In this document: positions 22,396 through 34,484 of the stretch, piece after piece | Layout of the letters: the number at the start of each line of letters is the position of its first letter | How positions within the stretch are numbered: the first letter of the stretch is position 1 | Source: Muscardinus avellanarius | Lineage: Eukaryota; Chordata; Mammalia; Rodentia; Gliridae | Assembly: GCA_963383645.1 (NCBI GenBank) | Contig: OY726563.1 | Location: 41,496,331 to 41,560,330, forward strand | Reading direction: 5' to 3' | DNA: 64,000 bases | Notes under the pieces: model-generated | Database searches by the model: none | The model's input: the letters and a program-made list of their open reading frames with translations, nothing else | What the model was told of the DNA's origin: nothing | Translations under genes and position numbers: made by a program

Positions 22396-22845
22396 AAACA
22401 CTGCTTTTGATATGGGTTACTGCACACACCAGGTCTTCACTAGCTCCAGTCGGCCTCAGTGACTACCCAAGACTTAGATGCCTAACTCCACCAGCAAGAA
22501 CACTGATTCCCCCACATCCAGCCTGGGATCTCCACACAGGGACTAGCACCTAACAGGATACCTCTTCTTTCTCTAACTTCTTTTTGTCTAAGATGCCCCC
22601 AAACCTCTAGGAAACATCCCAGGGAGAACAAGAACTCAATTCATTGGGTAGAAGGTTTGGAATTTTTCCTAGCCTAACAGAACTCATTGACTGAAATGCT
22701 TCTCCTTGGTAGATGGGGTTGGTGACCACTCACCCCACCCATCCAACAAAGATTTCTGGTTGAAGCACCACGGAGAACAGCAATATGGACATTACCAATG
22801 CTAGTGTTTCATGGGGACTCATTATGTGTCAAGTACTAAAAAAGA
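22396..22845. other. OTUD5 intron 2, single-copy
   Basis: No recognised repeat or exon. Confidence 0.45.
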
Positions 22846-22849
22846 ATCT

Positions 22850-23290
22850 ATCACATAGTGGCACATACCTGCAATCCCAGTACTTGGGAGGTTGAGACAG
22901 GAGGATAGAAGTTTCTAGGACAGTCTCAGCAACATAGTAAGACTCTGTTTAAAAAAAAAAAAAAAGAAAGAAAGCCGGGCATGGCGACGCACACACACTT
23001 GTAATCCCAGCATTCAGGAGGCTGAGACCGGAGGATCACAGTTCGTGGACAGCCTCAGCTACTTAGTGAGGCCCTCCACAACTTAGTGAGACCGTTTCAA
23101 ATTAAAGAATAAAAATTAGGGCAGGGGGGTGTAGCTCAGAGGTCGAATGCCCCCGCGTTCCATTCCCAGACCCGCAAAAAATAAATTAATTAAAAAAAAT
23201 AAAAAGGAGCTGCAAGTATAGCTCAGAGCTAGAATGCTCCTGGGTTGAATTCCCAGTACCCCCCCCCCCACACACACACACATACACACA
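22850..23290 (+). mobile_element. left-half SINE, AGACCC-end dimer and ID half
   Basis: Left half 22,850-22,965 with poly-A tail; dimer 22,972-23,180 ending CATTCCCAGACCCGCAAAAA; ID half 23,206-23,260; then a C9-(CA)n run 23,262-23,290. Confidence 0.8.
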
Positions 23291-23560
23291 CAAAAGGAAT
23301 CTACCAAAACAACATCATTAAACCATTATAATTATGGTACTTTTAGCTCTATTTTACAGCTGAAGAAAGAAGAGCTGCTTGCCCAATATCGTGCCAAGAA
23401 TTAGCAGTATAGCCAGGGGTGGTACCTGAACCAGTCCAAGCCACCAAGAGACATGGAAAGTACCCAGAGACTGCAAAAAGCAAACTCAAAGTAACTAAAA
23501 AAGTTCTTGAAAATACCACTATTTTACAGATGGCTAAAAAGCAGTTGTGGTTCAGGGACA

Positions 23561-23611
23561 GGGGGCTCTGCTATCTCAGGAGCACTTTCCTTAGGAGATA
23601 GCAGAGCCCCC
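23561..23611. repeat. perfect 17-bp inverted repeat (hairpin)
   Basis: GGGGGCTCTGCTATCTC at 23,561-23,577 is exactly complementary to 23,595-23,611, leaving a 17-nt loop with a few further possible pairs (AGG/CCT). It lies in single-copy OTUD5 intron 2, so the pre-mRNA can fold it. Function unknown. Confidence 0.9.
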
Positions 23612-23754
23612 AAAGGAGAAACAGGTACACTTCAGGTTTCCCCTTGAAAGCAGCACAGCATCTCATGACTACTTGATGGGTCACAGATCCACAGCCAGAA
23701 GTGCCTCAAAAACCTACTCAGGTTGGCTATCAGATGATATTAAGAAACTATTAA

Positions 23755-25012
23755 TTTTTTGTGTTGTACTGGGATTGAACCCAGGAGCATTCTACCCCCA
23801 AACCACACCCCCAGCCCTATTTTTTATTCTTTATTTTGAAACAGGTTCTCACTACATTGAAGAGTGCCTCACTTAAGTAGCTGAGGCTGGATGTGAACTT
23901 GCAATCCTCCTGTTTCAGCCTCCAAAGTACTGGGATTACAAGTATGCACCACCACACCTGGCTAAAAATTATTAATTTTATTTTAGTGTAATTGTGATAT
24001 CTTGATTATGATAAAAGAAAAAAACCTCTGTCAGAGAAATGTACAGAAATATTTATAAATAAACTATCACTCAATGCAGGGGTTTTGCTTTTTTATTGTG
24101 GTGGTACTGGGGGTGGAACCCAGGGGCTTTCTACCTCCAGACTATACTCCCAGACCTTTTTTATATTTTATTTGGAAACAGGGTCTCACTAAGCTGCTGA
24201 GAGCCTCACTAAGTAGCTGAGGCTGGCTTCGAACCTGTGCGATGCTCCTGTCTCAGCCTCCCAAGTGCGGGGATTACAAGCGTGCGCCACCACGCCCGGC
24301 TGTTTTATCTTTTTTTGTAGTACTAAACTCAAGAAAATTCTACCTCTGAGCTATACCCCCAGCCCTATTTTATTATTTGAAACAGGGTCTAAGCTACAGA
24401 AGTCTCACTAAGCTGCTGAGGCCAGCCATGAACCCACAATCCTCCTGTCTCAGCCTCCCAATTAATAGAATTAGAGGTGTATGCTACCACACCTGGCTTA
24501 TTTTAATTTTTTGAAACAGGATCTTGCTAGGTTGATGAGAGTCTCAATATATTGAAGAAGCTGTCTTCAAATGTGCAATCCTCCTATCTCAGCCTCTCAA
24601 GTACTGGGATTACAGGAATGCACCATCACACCCAATTTGGAATTTTGCTTTATAAAAATACTTATTTTGGCCTGGTGTGGATGTGCATGCCTGCAATCCC
24701 AGTACTTGGGAGGCTGAGACAGGAGGATTGCACATTTGAAGATAGCCTCTGCAACTTAGTGAGATCTTATTTCAAAAATAAATATATGTGCCAAAAAAAA
24801 TAAATGTGCCAGGTGTGGTGGCACATGCTTGTAATCCCTGCACTTGGGAAGGTGAGACAGGAGGATCGCACAGGTTCAAAGCCAGCCTCAGTTACTTAGT
24901 GAGGCTCTCAGCAACTTAACAAGACCCTGTTTCCAAATAAAATGTAAAATAGGTCTGGGAATATAGCCCGGAGGTAGAAAGCCTCAGGGTTCCACCCCCA
25001 GTACCACCAAAA

Positions 25013-25056
<44 letters not shown>

Positions 25057-25335
25057 ATAAGCTGGTTGTGGTGGCACATGCTTGTAATTCCAGCATTTGG
25101 AAGGCTGAGACAGGAGGATTTTGGTTTGCAGCCAGCCTCAGCTACTTAGTGAGGTCCTGTGCAACTCAGTGAGGCTCTGTTTCAAAATAAAAATAAAAAC
25201 TAGGGCTGGAGGTGTAGCTCGGAGGTAGAATGCCCCTGGATTTAATCCCCAGTACCACAAAATTAATTAGTTAATTAAGGTTGGGGTGTAGCTCTGAGAT
25301 TAGAGTATCCCTCAGTTCAATGTCTAATAACCCCC
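23755..25335. mobile_element. SINE cluster: four minus then four plus
   Basis: Minus: 23,755-23,963; 24,095-24,301; 24,310-24,500; left half 24,501-24,635. Plus: left half 24,668-24,785; dimer 24,806-25,010 with an (AAAT)n tail to 25,057; dimer 25,063-25,260; ID half 25,277-25,335. The opposed sets form long inverted repeats. Confidence 0.8.
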
Positions 25336-25510
25336 CCCACACACACAAATACTTATTTCAGAGGAATAAGAGTGGGCAGGGTAGTGATGAAACAAGGGTA
25401 GCCATGTACTGATGATTATTTTGAAGCTGGCTGAAGAGTACATAAAGGTTCACTACTCTACTGTTATGTAAGTTAAAAATATGTGACATAAGAAATTTGT
25501 AAAGATCTAA

Positions 25511-25513
<3 letters not shown>

Positions 25514-25564
<51 letters not shown>

Positions 25565-25675
25565 GGAATGAAGGAGGGAGGGAGGAAGGGAGAGGGAGGA
25601 AGGGAGAGAGGGAAACCTGGAGTATACTAGAGAGGAACAGGAAGATAGGGAGGGAGGGAGGTGGGTGGAGACCCC
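25514..25675. repeat. (CA)24-like microsatellite and purine tract
   Basis: An uninterrupted CA run 25,514-25,560 is followed by a G/A-only tract of GGAAGGGAGG type to about 25,615 and further GGGAGGGAGG to 25,660. Confidence 0.9.
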
Positions 25676-25744
25676 GAACATACCAGAGACAGGGTCTGGG
25701 TGCTAATCTAGGTGTCCCATATCCAGAATGACAACAATGTGCTA

Positions 25745-25935
25745 TGTTTAAAAGCATGGGACTTGGACTAATCTAACTCAGACTCCAATTCCTACTCTAC
25801 CATATGCTGTGTGTGACCCCAGGCAAGACACTCCCATCTCTAAGCCACCTTTCCCATCTGACAAGCAGAAGTAAGAATAGTTCCTACACTCACCTACTTT
25901 GGAGAGAATTAAAGAGTTTCCTATCGAGCCAGCAG
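25745..25935 (+). mobile_element. MIR
   Basis: Order of AAGCATGGGACTTGGAC, CCAATTCCTACTCTACCA, GTGTGACCCCAGGCAAGACA, CCATCTCTAAGCCACCTTTC and GGAGAGAATTAAAGAG matches MIR. Confidence 0.75.
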
Positions 25936-26178
25936 AGCAATCTTTCCCTAAGTGATATGATTTTCTTTATCACTATCACTGCTTTTATTATTACTCTTAA
26001 CCAGCAGACTGTCTCATGACCCAGTGCTAGAGGCTAGATATTAATTTGAGGCTAGGCCCTGGAGACCCTAAGACATTAGCTAGCTCTGCCTCAATCCTGT
26101 CTCAGGGTCTACTCCTGACAAATGGAACACAGCTCAGGGGCAGCACTAGGCCCTTAAGGGCTGAGGCAAGAGACTCAC

Positions 26179-26272
26179 CTACAGCCCGGAATAGACAGGC
26201 GCCGTCCTCCTTCATCTGCTTGATGATGAAGCCTTTCTTGTCCCGTAGGGCTTTTTCAAACCAGTGCTCCTG
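26179..26272 (-). CDS. OTUD5: OTUD5 coding exon 2 (OTU catalytic Cys)
   Basis: Encodes [15 protein letters not shown]...[11 protein letters not shown] and leaves one nucleotide of the next codon. It contains the OTU nucleophile motif D-G-A-C: Asp221 and Cys224 by count. It is bounded by an acceptor ...CCTCCAG (plus 26,273-26,279) and donor GTGAGTCT (plus 26,171-26,178). The exon is isolated between two very large introns, 15 kb and 18 kb, both filled with SINEs. Length 94 nt; the frame joins exons 1 and 3 without a break. Confidence 0.97.
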
Positions 26273-27049
26273 CTGGAGGGAAGAGGTGGGGTCAGCAACA
26301 GGGGAGGCCTGCACCCCCTCCCCAGGGCCCTGCCCTCAAGCTCCTGAGGGGCCCAAATGACTGGCAGAGGGTATCAGAGCAGGTTAAGTTTCTCAGTCCT
26401 TTTCAACCACTGGGTACACATGGAGCAAGAGACCCTTTATTTTAGGGAATCAGACTCTCTCCCAGAGAGACCCCAGTTGCCTTCTGACTCTTATTAACCT
26501 TGAAAGACCTAGCCCAGGTAGCCAGAAATCCAGACCCCAGCAAAGTGCTTCGGTGGAGAATCTGGCACTACTTCAATGAATTTCACCCATGGGAGATGCT
26601 GAAGAGGGAGTAACTGGCAAATGCCTGGATCCTGGGCCCCATATATGGTAAATTCTAACATACATAAGATAAAAGTGTGCAAAGTATGATCTCATCTGTG
26701 ACTGAGTACATTAAAAAGAAATATATATATATACACATTTACATATATTTATACATATGTACGTACATAGACACATATGCACACACACAAATTTGGGAAG
26801 GCTAAACAACAAAATAGTACCCCTAAGTGTTGGTGTCATAGATGATTTTCCTTCATCTTCCTTCCTTATAAAGGTATACAAACCTTTGTCCCAAATTTCA
26901 AAACCCAAAAAGGTTTGGCCATCAAAAGTCTTAAAGAAAAAAAATTAGAAAACTCTAAAATCTTTATTCACCTGATTTTGGATCACAACGTGACAGGAAG
27001 TGATATGTGCCCAGGTATACCATTTGGAGGTAAATGAATAAACAAATTA
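26273..27049. other. OTUD5 intron 1, 3' end
   Basis: Polypyrimidine tract and acceptor beside exon 2, then single-copy intron. 26,717-26,790 is an AT/CA-rich degenerate microsatellite (TATATATA, CACACACA). Confidence 0.55.
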
Positions 27050-27876
27050 TTTATTTAGTGATGCTGGGGATTGAACCCAGGGGTATTCTACCTCCAAGCT
27101 CCACCCCTCAGCCTTACTTTATTTTTATTTGGAAACAGGGTTCACTAACTTGCTGAGGACCACACTAAATTGCTAAGGCTGACTTCAAACCTGTGATTAT
27201 CCTGTCTCAGCCTCCCAAGTACTGGGATTACAGATGTGTGCCACCATATTCAGCTCACAGAAGTGAAATACTTAAATATTACTTTTGTGTGTGTGGGGGG
27301 GTCTGGGATGGAACCCAGGGGCATTCAACCTCCGAGCTACATCCTCTGCCCTATTTATTACTCTTTAATTTTTTTGGTGGTACTGGGGGTGGAACCCAGG
27401 GGCTTTCTACCTCCGGGCTACACTCCCATACCTATTTTATATTTTATTTGGAAACAAGATCTCACTAAGTTGCTGAGAGCCTAAGTAGCTGAGGCTGGCT
27501 TTGAACCTATGCAATCCTCCTGTCTCAGCCTCCCAAGCATGGGGATTACAATCGTGCGCCACCATGCCTGGCTTTTTTATTCTTTATTTTGAAACAGGGT
27601 CTGAGTTACAAAGGGCCTAAGTAGCTGAGGCTGGCCACAAACCACAATCCTCCAGTTTCCATCTCTTGACGCTGGGATTACAAACATGTGCCACCACACC
27701 TATTTTAAATATTTTTTTAAGTACTGGGGGTGAAACCCAGGGGCATTCTACCCAACCTACCCCAGCCCTTTTTTTCATTTATTTATTATTAATTTTGTAG
27801 TACTGGGGATGGAACCCAGGGGCATTCTACCTCCTAGTTACACCACCAGCCCTACTTTTTATTCTTTCTTTCTTTC

Positions 27877-27916
<40 letters not shown>

Positions 27917-28922
27917 TACTGGGATGGAACCCTGGGGCTTTCTACCTCTGGGCTACACTCCCAGACCTATTTTATATTTTATTTGGAAACAGGGTGTCAC
28001 TAAGTTGCTGTGAGCATAGCTGAGGTTGGCTTCAACCCTGCGTAATCCTCCTGTCTCAGCTTCCCAAGTGCTGGGATTACAAGCGTGCACCACCACTCCC
28101 AAGTGCTGGGATTACAAGCGTGCACCACCACGCCTGGCCTCTTCTTCTTTATTTTGAAACAGGGTCTCATTCAGTTGCAAAGGACCTAAGTAGCTGAGAC
28201 TGCCGGTGAGAGGTGAGCAGTGACCCAGCCTCAGCCCCCCAAGTGCTGGGGTTACAATCATGCGTCACCTCGCCTGTCTTTTCCTTTTTCTGTTTTTCTG
28301 TTTTGCAGCATTGGAAACGGAACCCAGGGGAATTCTACCTCCGAGCTACGCCCTCCCCTGTATTTTTTATTTATTTATTTTTGGATCTGGGGATGGAACC
28401 TATGGGCATTTGACCTCCAAACTACACCCCCTGCCATATTTTTTATTCTTTATTTGGAAACAGGGTCTCACTAAGTCGTGGAGGGCCTCACTAAGTGGCT
28501 GAGGCTGGCTGCGAACCTGTGGTCCTCCTGTATCTGCCTCCCAAATGCTGGGATTATAAGTGTGCACCATTGCCCCGGCTATATTTAATGTTTTGTGTGC
28601 GGTACTAAGGATGGAAACCAGGGGTATTCTACCTCAAGCTACACCCCCAGCCCAATTTTTTCATTATTTTGAAACCGGGTCTCACTGAGTTGCAAAGGGC
28701 CTCACTAAATAGCTGAGGCTGCCCACAAACCCGGATCCTCCTGTCTCAGCCTTCCAAATGCTGGGATTACAAGCGTGAGCCACCATATCCGGCTTATATT
28801 TAAATATTTCAATTCAATTAAGAACCATTCAAGTTTGGTTTTGTTTTTTTTTTTTTTTTTTTTGCAGTAATAGGGTTGGAACCCAGGGGCATTCATTCTA
28901 TCTCAAAGCCACACCCCTAGCC

Positions 28923-28969
<47 letters not shown>

Positions 28970-29767
28970 TCCTTTTTTTTTTCTTGCAGTACTGGGGAAG
29001 AAACCCAGGGGCACTGCACCTCTGAGCTACACTCCCAGTTCTATTTTATAGTCATTTTATTTTTTGAAACAGGGTCTCATTGAGTTGTGAAGGGTCTTAC
29101 TAAGTAGCTGAGGATGTCTGTGAACTGTGATCCCCAGGTCTCTGCTTCCTGAATGCTGGGATTACAAACCAGCAAGCCGGCCTCCCCCACCTCACCCCGT
29201 TTGTTTGTTTTTGCAGTACAGTGGATGGAACCCAGTGGCATTCTACCTCTGAGTTACACCTCCAGCTCTATTTTTTCATTCTTTATTTTGAAACAGGGTC
29301 TCACCGAGTTCCAAAGGGCCTATGTAGCTAAGGCTGTCCTCAAACCGCAAAATTCCTGTCTCAGCCTCCCAAATGCTGGGATTACAACGGTGTACCACCA
29401 CGCCCAACTTTATTCTTTATTTTTTTCTTTTTTGTGGTACTGGGGATGGAACCCCAGGGCATTCTACCTCTGATCTGCACACCCAGACCTATTTTTTATT
29501 CTTTATTTTGAAACCGGGTCTCACTGAGTTGGAAAGGGCCTCAACTAAGTAGCTGAGGCTGTCCTCGAATCACAATCCTCCTGTCTCAGCCTCCTGAATG
29601 CTGGAATTACAAGTGTGCGCCACCACACCCAGCTTATTGTTTTTTAAACAGGGTCTAGTGGAGTTGCAAAGGGCCTTCCTAAGTAGCTGAGGCTGTCTGT
29701 GATAGAGATCCTCCTGTTTCAGCTTCCCAAATGCTGGATCACAAGTGTGTACCACCACGCCTGGCAC

Positions 29768-29817
<50 letters not shown>

Positions 29818-30210
29818 CACTAGGGATTGGACCCAGGGCCATTCTACCTCTGAGCTATACCTCCAGCCCTATTTTATTTTATTTTTGCGGTACTAGGGAT
29901 GGAACCCAGAAGCACTGTACCTCCGAGCTACACCTCTAGCCCTATTTTTTACTCTTTTTATTTTTTGAAATGGTCTCAGTGAGTTGCAAAGGGCCTCATT
30001 AACTTAAGTAGCTGAGGCTGTCCACAAACTATGACCCTCCAATCTCAGCCTCCCGAATGCTGGAATTACAAGCGTGTGCCACCCAGCTTGGCTTATTTGG
30101 ATTTTTGAGACAGGGTCATGCTAAGTTTATAGGAGTCTCACTACTTGCTGAGACTATACAGAATTGCAATCTTCCTGTCTCACCTCCCAAGTACTGGGAT
30201 TACAGCCGTG
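27050..30210 (-). mobile_element. 3.2-kb block of same-orientation SINEs
   Basis: More than a dozen minus-oriented halves and dimers follow one another with little unique DNA: about 27,050-27,254; 27,285-27,360; 27,372-27,573; 27,574-27,703; 27,717-27,775; 27,795-27,860; 27,915-28,135; 28,138-28,280; 28,295-28,365; 28,375-28,578; 28,590-28,795; 28,862-28,925; 28,985-29,185; 29,210-29,408; 29,430-29,633; 29,638-29,765; 29,815-29,875; 29,885-30,085; 30,090-30,210. Several are right and left halves separated by an inserted copy. Microsatellites inside: (GT)n 27,879-27,915; (TATC)n/(TTTC)n 28,924-28,970; (GT)n 29,772-29,816. Confidence 0.85.
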
Positions 30211-31265
30211 CTCACATTTAAGTATTTGACCATGAGATAGATGATGCAGAACCCTGCTGGAGTGTTATGTAATACAAAGTCTATAAACCAGGCAACTTTT
30301 CTAAATTCTGTACTTTTTCTAAGTTCCAAAGCACATCTGGCCCCAAAAGTTCAGGTTAAATAAACCTTTATAAATGCTTATTTTGGGATTTTTAAAAAAC
30401 AGTAACCACGTATCATTTAAAACATTTTCCATTTTAAAACAAAACAAAGGTGCAGTAGCCGCAGCAGTCTTTTCCCAGGCCCCTCGCGCCCTCTGCTGGC
30501 CTCAAGAAGAAGCCGGCTTGACTCAGGACACCCAGCCTGCTCCTTGGGACAGCACCACCCAGGATCTCTGCTAATACTGAATAGACAGAGGGTACCACCT
30601 CTCTGCAAAGCTATTTGCCCCCAGCTCAGGCAAGAGGTGGAGACCATCCCCCAGGGAAACAAGGGGCAAGGAATCTCTGTCATAGTAGTAAGCATAAGGT
30701 TTGAATGCCAAGAGCTCTAGGTTCCAAGCCCATTTGGTCACTCCCTTGCTGCCAGATTTCAGGTAAGCTGCAGAAACTCACCAAGCCTCAGTTTCTTATC
30801 AAATGGGGGACATGTGATATACCTGACAGAGATGCCAATAACTCAGAGGAGTTTCAGGCCTGGAAGAGCCTTTGTCAATTACATCCCATATACTGGTAAG
30901 ATGGTCAACACCACAGAAGGGGAAGACATTAGCAAAGACAGATATAAGGTACAACCAAGAGACCCTCAGAAAGCCCTTGACGAGTGGTTGAACAAGAAGG
31001 GATGAAGAGGGACAAGATAACACCTAGCCAGCCCCACCAACAAGACCCACACCCCAGAAGTTGTGGTTGAATTTCCAGAGATAACAAAGGCACCTGGAAG
31101 CCCTTAATAGGCTTCCAAGAACAGCACAAAGACTCCTGCTTGTATAAAACATTCCAGCATCCAGGTGCCCTTCCTGCCCTGGAGGCTATGGACTAGCACA
31201 TGCCAGCTAGGTACCCCCAATCCATCTCTAACCTACACGATCAGCCATCTCCCACAACCACAGGA
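30211..31265. other. OTUD5 intron 1, with a MIR
   Basis: Single-copy apart from a probable MIR at 30,690-30,820 (GGTTTGAATGCCAAGAGCTC...CCAAGCCTCAGTTTCTTATC). No exon recognised. Confidence 0.5.
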
Positions 31266-31269
31266 CCTA

Positions 31270-31465
31270 CCACAGCCAGGATGTTGTGGCACATACTTTT
31301 AATTCCAGTACTTGGAAGGCTGAGACAGGAGGATTGCAGGTTTGTGACCAGCCTCAGCTACTTAGACCCTCCACAACTTAGTGAGACCCTGTTTCAAAGG
31401 ACAAAAAATAGTAAGGTTGGGGTTTAGTTTGAAGGGAGAATGTCCCTGGGTTCAATCTCCAGTAC
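31270..31465 (+). mobile_element. dimeric SINE
   Basis: Left half CAGGATGTTGTGGCACATAC; right half GGTTGGGGTTTAGTTTGAAG ending CTCCAGTACTGTGAGG; diverged. Confidence 0.75.
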
Positions 31466-31875
31466 TGTGAGGAATAAAAAGCTACAACTATAATTATAGC
31501 CCCAAACCTGACAGAAGAAAGAATTCTGAAAAAAGAAGAGAAGACAGCTACCTCCTGCCACCAGGAGGGGAAAAGGAAGATAGGAGAAACGGTGAGAAAA
31601 AAGGAGAGGGGCTACTACTTATTCATCCAACAAAAATTGGAGTCAAATCCTGAGCCAGGCAATGAGGACAGAGAAATGAATCAGCCTTTGCCTCTACCCT
31701 TGATAAGCATACAAACTGCCAGGGGAGGGGCAGGGAAACAGTCAGTGACCATACAGTGCACTAAGGGCTACAAGAGGTGAACAAAGGGTGTTGTGAATCA
31801 GAGGAAAGGACCTGACCCTGTCATTAAGGCAAAGGATTAAGACACCAAGACCTCCAGAAATGCTAGAAATGCTTG
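31466..31875. other. OTUD5 intron 1, no clear element
   Basis: 31,620-31,790 (TTATTCATCCAACAAAAATTGG...GCCAGGCAATGAGGACAGAG) has the look of an ancient mammal-wide repeat that I cannot name safely. Confidence 0.4.
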
Positions 31876-31879
31876 GGGG

Positions 31880-32085
31880 TTGTTTGTTGTTTTGGTACTG
31901 GAGACTGAAACCAGAGGCATGCTACCTCCAAGCTATACCCCCAGGCCCATTTTATTTATTTGAAACCGGTCTCACTGGGTTGCTGAGCCTCACTAAATTG
32001 CTGAAGCTGACTTTGAACCTGTGATCCTCCTGTCTCAGCCTCCCAGATACTGGGATTACAAGCATGCACTGCCATGCTCGGCTTA
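31880..32085 (-). mobile_element. dimeric SINE
   Basis: Right half TTGGTACTGGAGACTGAAAC, left half ending GCACTGCCATGCTCGGC. Confidence 0.8.
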
Positions 32086-32745
32086 GAAATGCTTGTTAGC
32101 TGAATGAGAAATGAAGTCACTTCTACCACAAAGCACCAGGGAGGCCCAGAGCCCAGCAATGAGTTCATCAGAGCAAAGTCCCAAGTAGGACTAAACAGGT
32201 AAGCAGGGAAGGGCCAGTAAGAAAAATAAACTTTTATTAGTAGTGTCTGCCTCACACCAGGTGCCAGATGCAAAGGGTGACCTCACTTAATTGTACTACA
32301 GCCCAAGTGGCAGGAAGCATTATCCTCATTTTACAAAGACAGAAAGGAGCTGGGGTTTGGGTCAGCAAAGTCTTGTTTTAGAGGCAACAAAGGAGGACCC
32401 ATGAAACACAGCACACATGTATCTGGCAGCTAGTCCTGAGAAAATACTGGTTTGTTTCTACAAATGATGGGGACTGAGCAGACCTCTCACACAGTTAGGA
32501 TATGTGTCCTAGGGCAGCCAGATTGGCATCTGGATTGGATCTAGAGGCTGAATCGTCAGTCATCCACTGACTTCAGCATCAGCAGACTGAGCTCTGGCCC
32601 TTCTCTCTCTCCTTTTAGGAAAAATTTTTAGGAAGTGCTGGTAAAAATTGAGGCTGAAGAATAGCCCACCCATATATGAGTTTAAGCTACATAATGCGCT
32701 GGTCTGCAGAGGTCAAGTCCAGGCCCTGAACTTTGCAATTTCACT
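32086..32745. other. OTUD5 intron 1, single-copy with a MIR end
   Basis: 32,245-32,345 (CTCACACCAGGTGCCAGATG...CCTCATTTTACAAAGACAGA) looks like a MIR fragment; otherwise nothing recognised. Confidence 0.45.
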
Positions 32746-32749
32746 GCTG

Positions 32750-32818
32750 AGCCCTTGGTGGGGGTACTGAGGACTGAACTCAGGGGCATTCTACTTCTCA
32801 GCCATACCCCAGCCCTAT

Positions 32819-32853
<35 letters not shown>

Positions 32854-33637
32854 TTTTGAAATAAGGTCTAAGTTGCAGAGGGCCTCCATAAGTTGCTGAG
32901 GCTGGCTGTGTACCTAGCATCCTCCTGTCTTAGTCTCCCAAGTACTGGGATTACAGGGGTGCAGCACTACACCTGGCTCTGGAAAATGATCTGATACCAT
33001 GGTATCCCAAGAGCCAAGGCAAGACTCTGCAATCTACTGGCATAAAGACCTAAGTAAAGCCTCAGCAATTAAGCAAGGCCCTCTGCAGTTTAGAAATATC
33101 CCATTTCAAAATAAAAAATAAAATAGGACTGGGGGTGTAGCTCAGAGGTAGAATGCCCATGGGTTCAGTCACCAGTACCACACACACACAAATTAAAATA
33201 AAAAAAACACAAGTGAGCCATGCGTGGTGGCGCACACTTGTAATCCCAGCATTCAGGAGGCTGAAACCAGAGGATCACAGTTCTAGACCGCCTCAGCTAC
33301 TTGGTGAGGCCCTCTGCAAATTAGTGAGACCTTGTTTTAAAATGAAGAATAAAAAATAGGGCAAGGGGTGTAGCTCAGAGGTCGAATGCCCCTGGGGTCC
33401 ATCCCCAGACCCACAAAAAACAACAAACAAGTGAGCTGGACATGGTGGTGTATGCTTGTAATCCCAGCATTTGAGAGGCTGAGAGAAGAGGATTGCAGTT
33501 CGCGGACAGCCTCAGCTTCTACTTAGTGAGGCCCTTTGCAACTCAGTGAGATCCTGTTTCAAAATAAAAGAATAAAAAATAGGGCTGGGGACGTAGTTCG
33601 GAGGTATAATGCCCCTGGGTTCCAACCCCAGTACTGC

Positions 33638-33699
<62 letters not shown>
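32750..33699. mobile_element. SINEs with (TTTA)n and long (CA)n
   Basis: Minus dimer 32,755-32,977 with a (TTTA)n insert at 32,817-32,855; partial plus dimer 33,060-33,180; plus AGACCC-end dimer 33,207-33,418; plus dimer 33,432-33,641 whose tail has become an uninterrupted (CA)28-like run at 33,644-33,699. Confidence 0.85.
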
Positions 33700-33701
<2 letters not shown>

Positions 33702-33839
33702 AGCTGGAGCAGATTGTAGAACTCAACTGACTTAGGTTCCAATCTAGCTCCACCAATTATTTATTAGCCATGTGATGAACTGCTCTGAGCCAAGCCTCCC
33801 AATAACAGAAATATTGGGCAGACTCAAATATTACAAGAC

Positions 33840-34250
33840 TTTAGCCAGGAATGGTGGCACAGGCCTGTAATCCCTGTACTTGGAAGCTGAAACAGTACTT
33901 GGGAAGCTGAAACAGGATCGTAGGGTTGACACCAGCCTCGGCAACTTAGCAAGACCCCAAGACCCTATATAAAAAGGGCTGAATGTGTAGCTCAGAGGTA
34001 GAAAGGCCCTGGGGTTCAATCCCCAGTACCAAACTAAGTATATATATGCATATATATATATATTTTTTTTGAGGGTCTGGGATGGAACCCAGAGGCATTT
34101 GACTTCCGAGCAACAACCCCTACCCAATTTTGTATTCTTTATTTTGAAACAGTGTCTCACTGAGTTGCGAAGGACCTCACTAAGTAGCTGAGGCTGTCCA
34201 CAAACCGCAATCCTCCAGTCTCAGCCTCCCAAATGCTGGGATACTTATTA
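33840..34250. mobile_element. two opposed SINEs
   Basis: Plus dimer 33,840-34,035 containing a 21-bp internal repeat (TACTTGG-AAGCTGAAACAG at 33,879 and 33,896), ending in TATATA; minus dimer 34,066-34,245 (TCTGGGATGGAACCCAGAGG). A short MIR-like stretch lies at 33,710-33,800. Confidence 0.75.
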
Positions 34251-34484
34251 CAGGACTTTGTCCACTAAGAGACTGTTTCGTGAGTTCACTTCTCCTCCCT
34301 GATCTTTAGTAGGCTGAATAATGCCACCTGAAGACCCTAATCTCTAGAAGATGTAAATGCTATCTTTTAAGAAAAAAGGTATTTGTGGATGTGATTATGA
34401 ATCTAGAAATGAAGACATTACCTTGAATTAACACAGAGAACCTAAATGCAATCACAAGTATTCTTGTAAGAGAGAGAAGAAAAA

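Noticed and set aside
25473..25757. Open frames with long CVCVCV runs
   Set aside because: Translations of (CA)n/(GT)n microsatellites.
27050..30210. Many open frames of 60-120 codons containing GTGDGTQG, GILPPSYTPSP and LETGSH-like phrases, repeated throughout the window
   Set aside because: These peptides are translations of the dimeric SINE in different frames, not genes.
13348..33699. CRISPR-like regular repeats
   Set aside because: The regular repeats are microsatellites or SINEs; there are no spacer-repeat units and the genome is mammalian.
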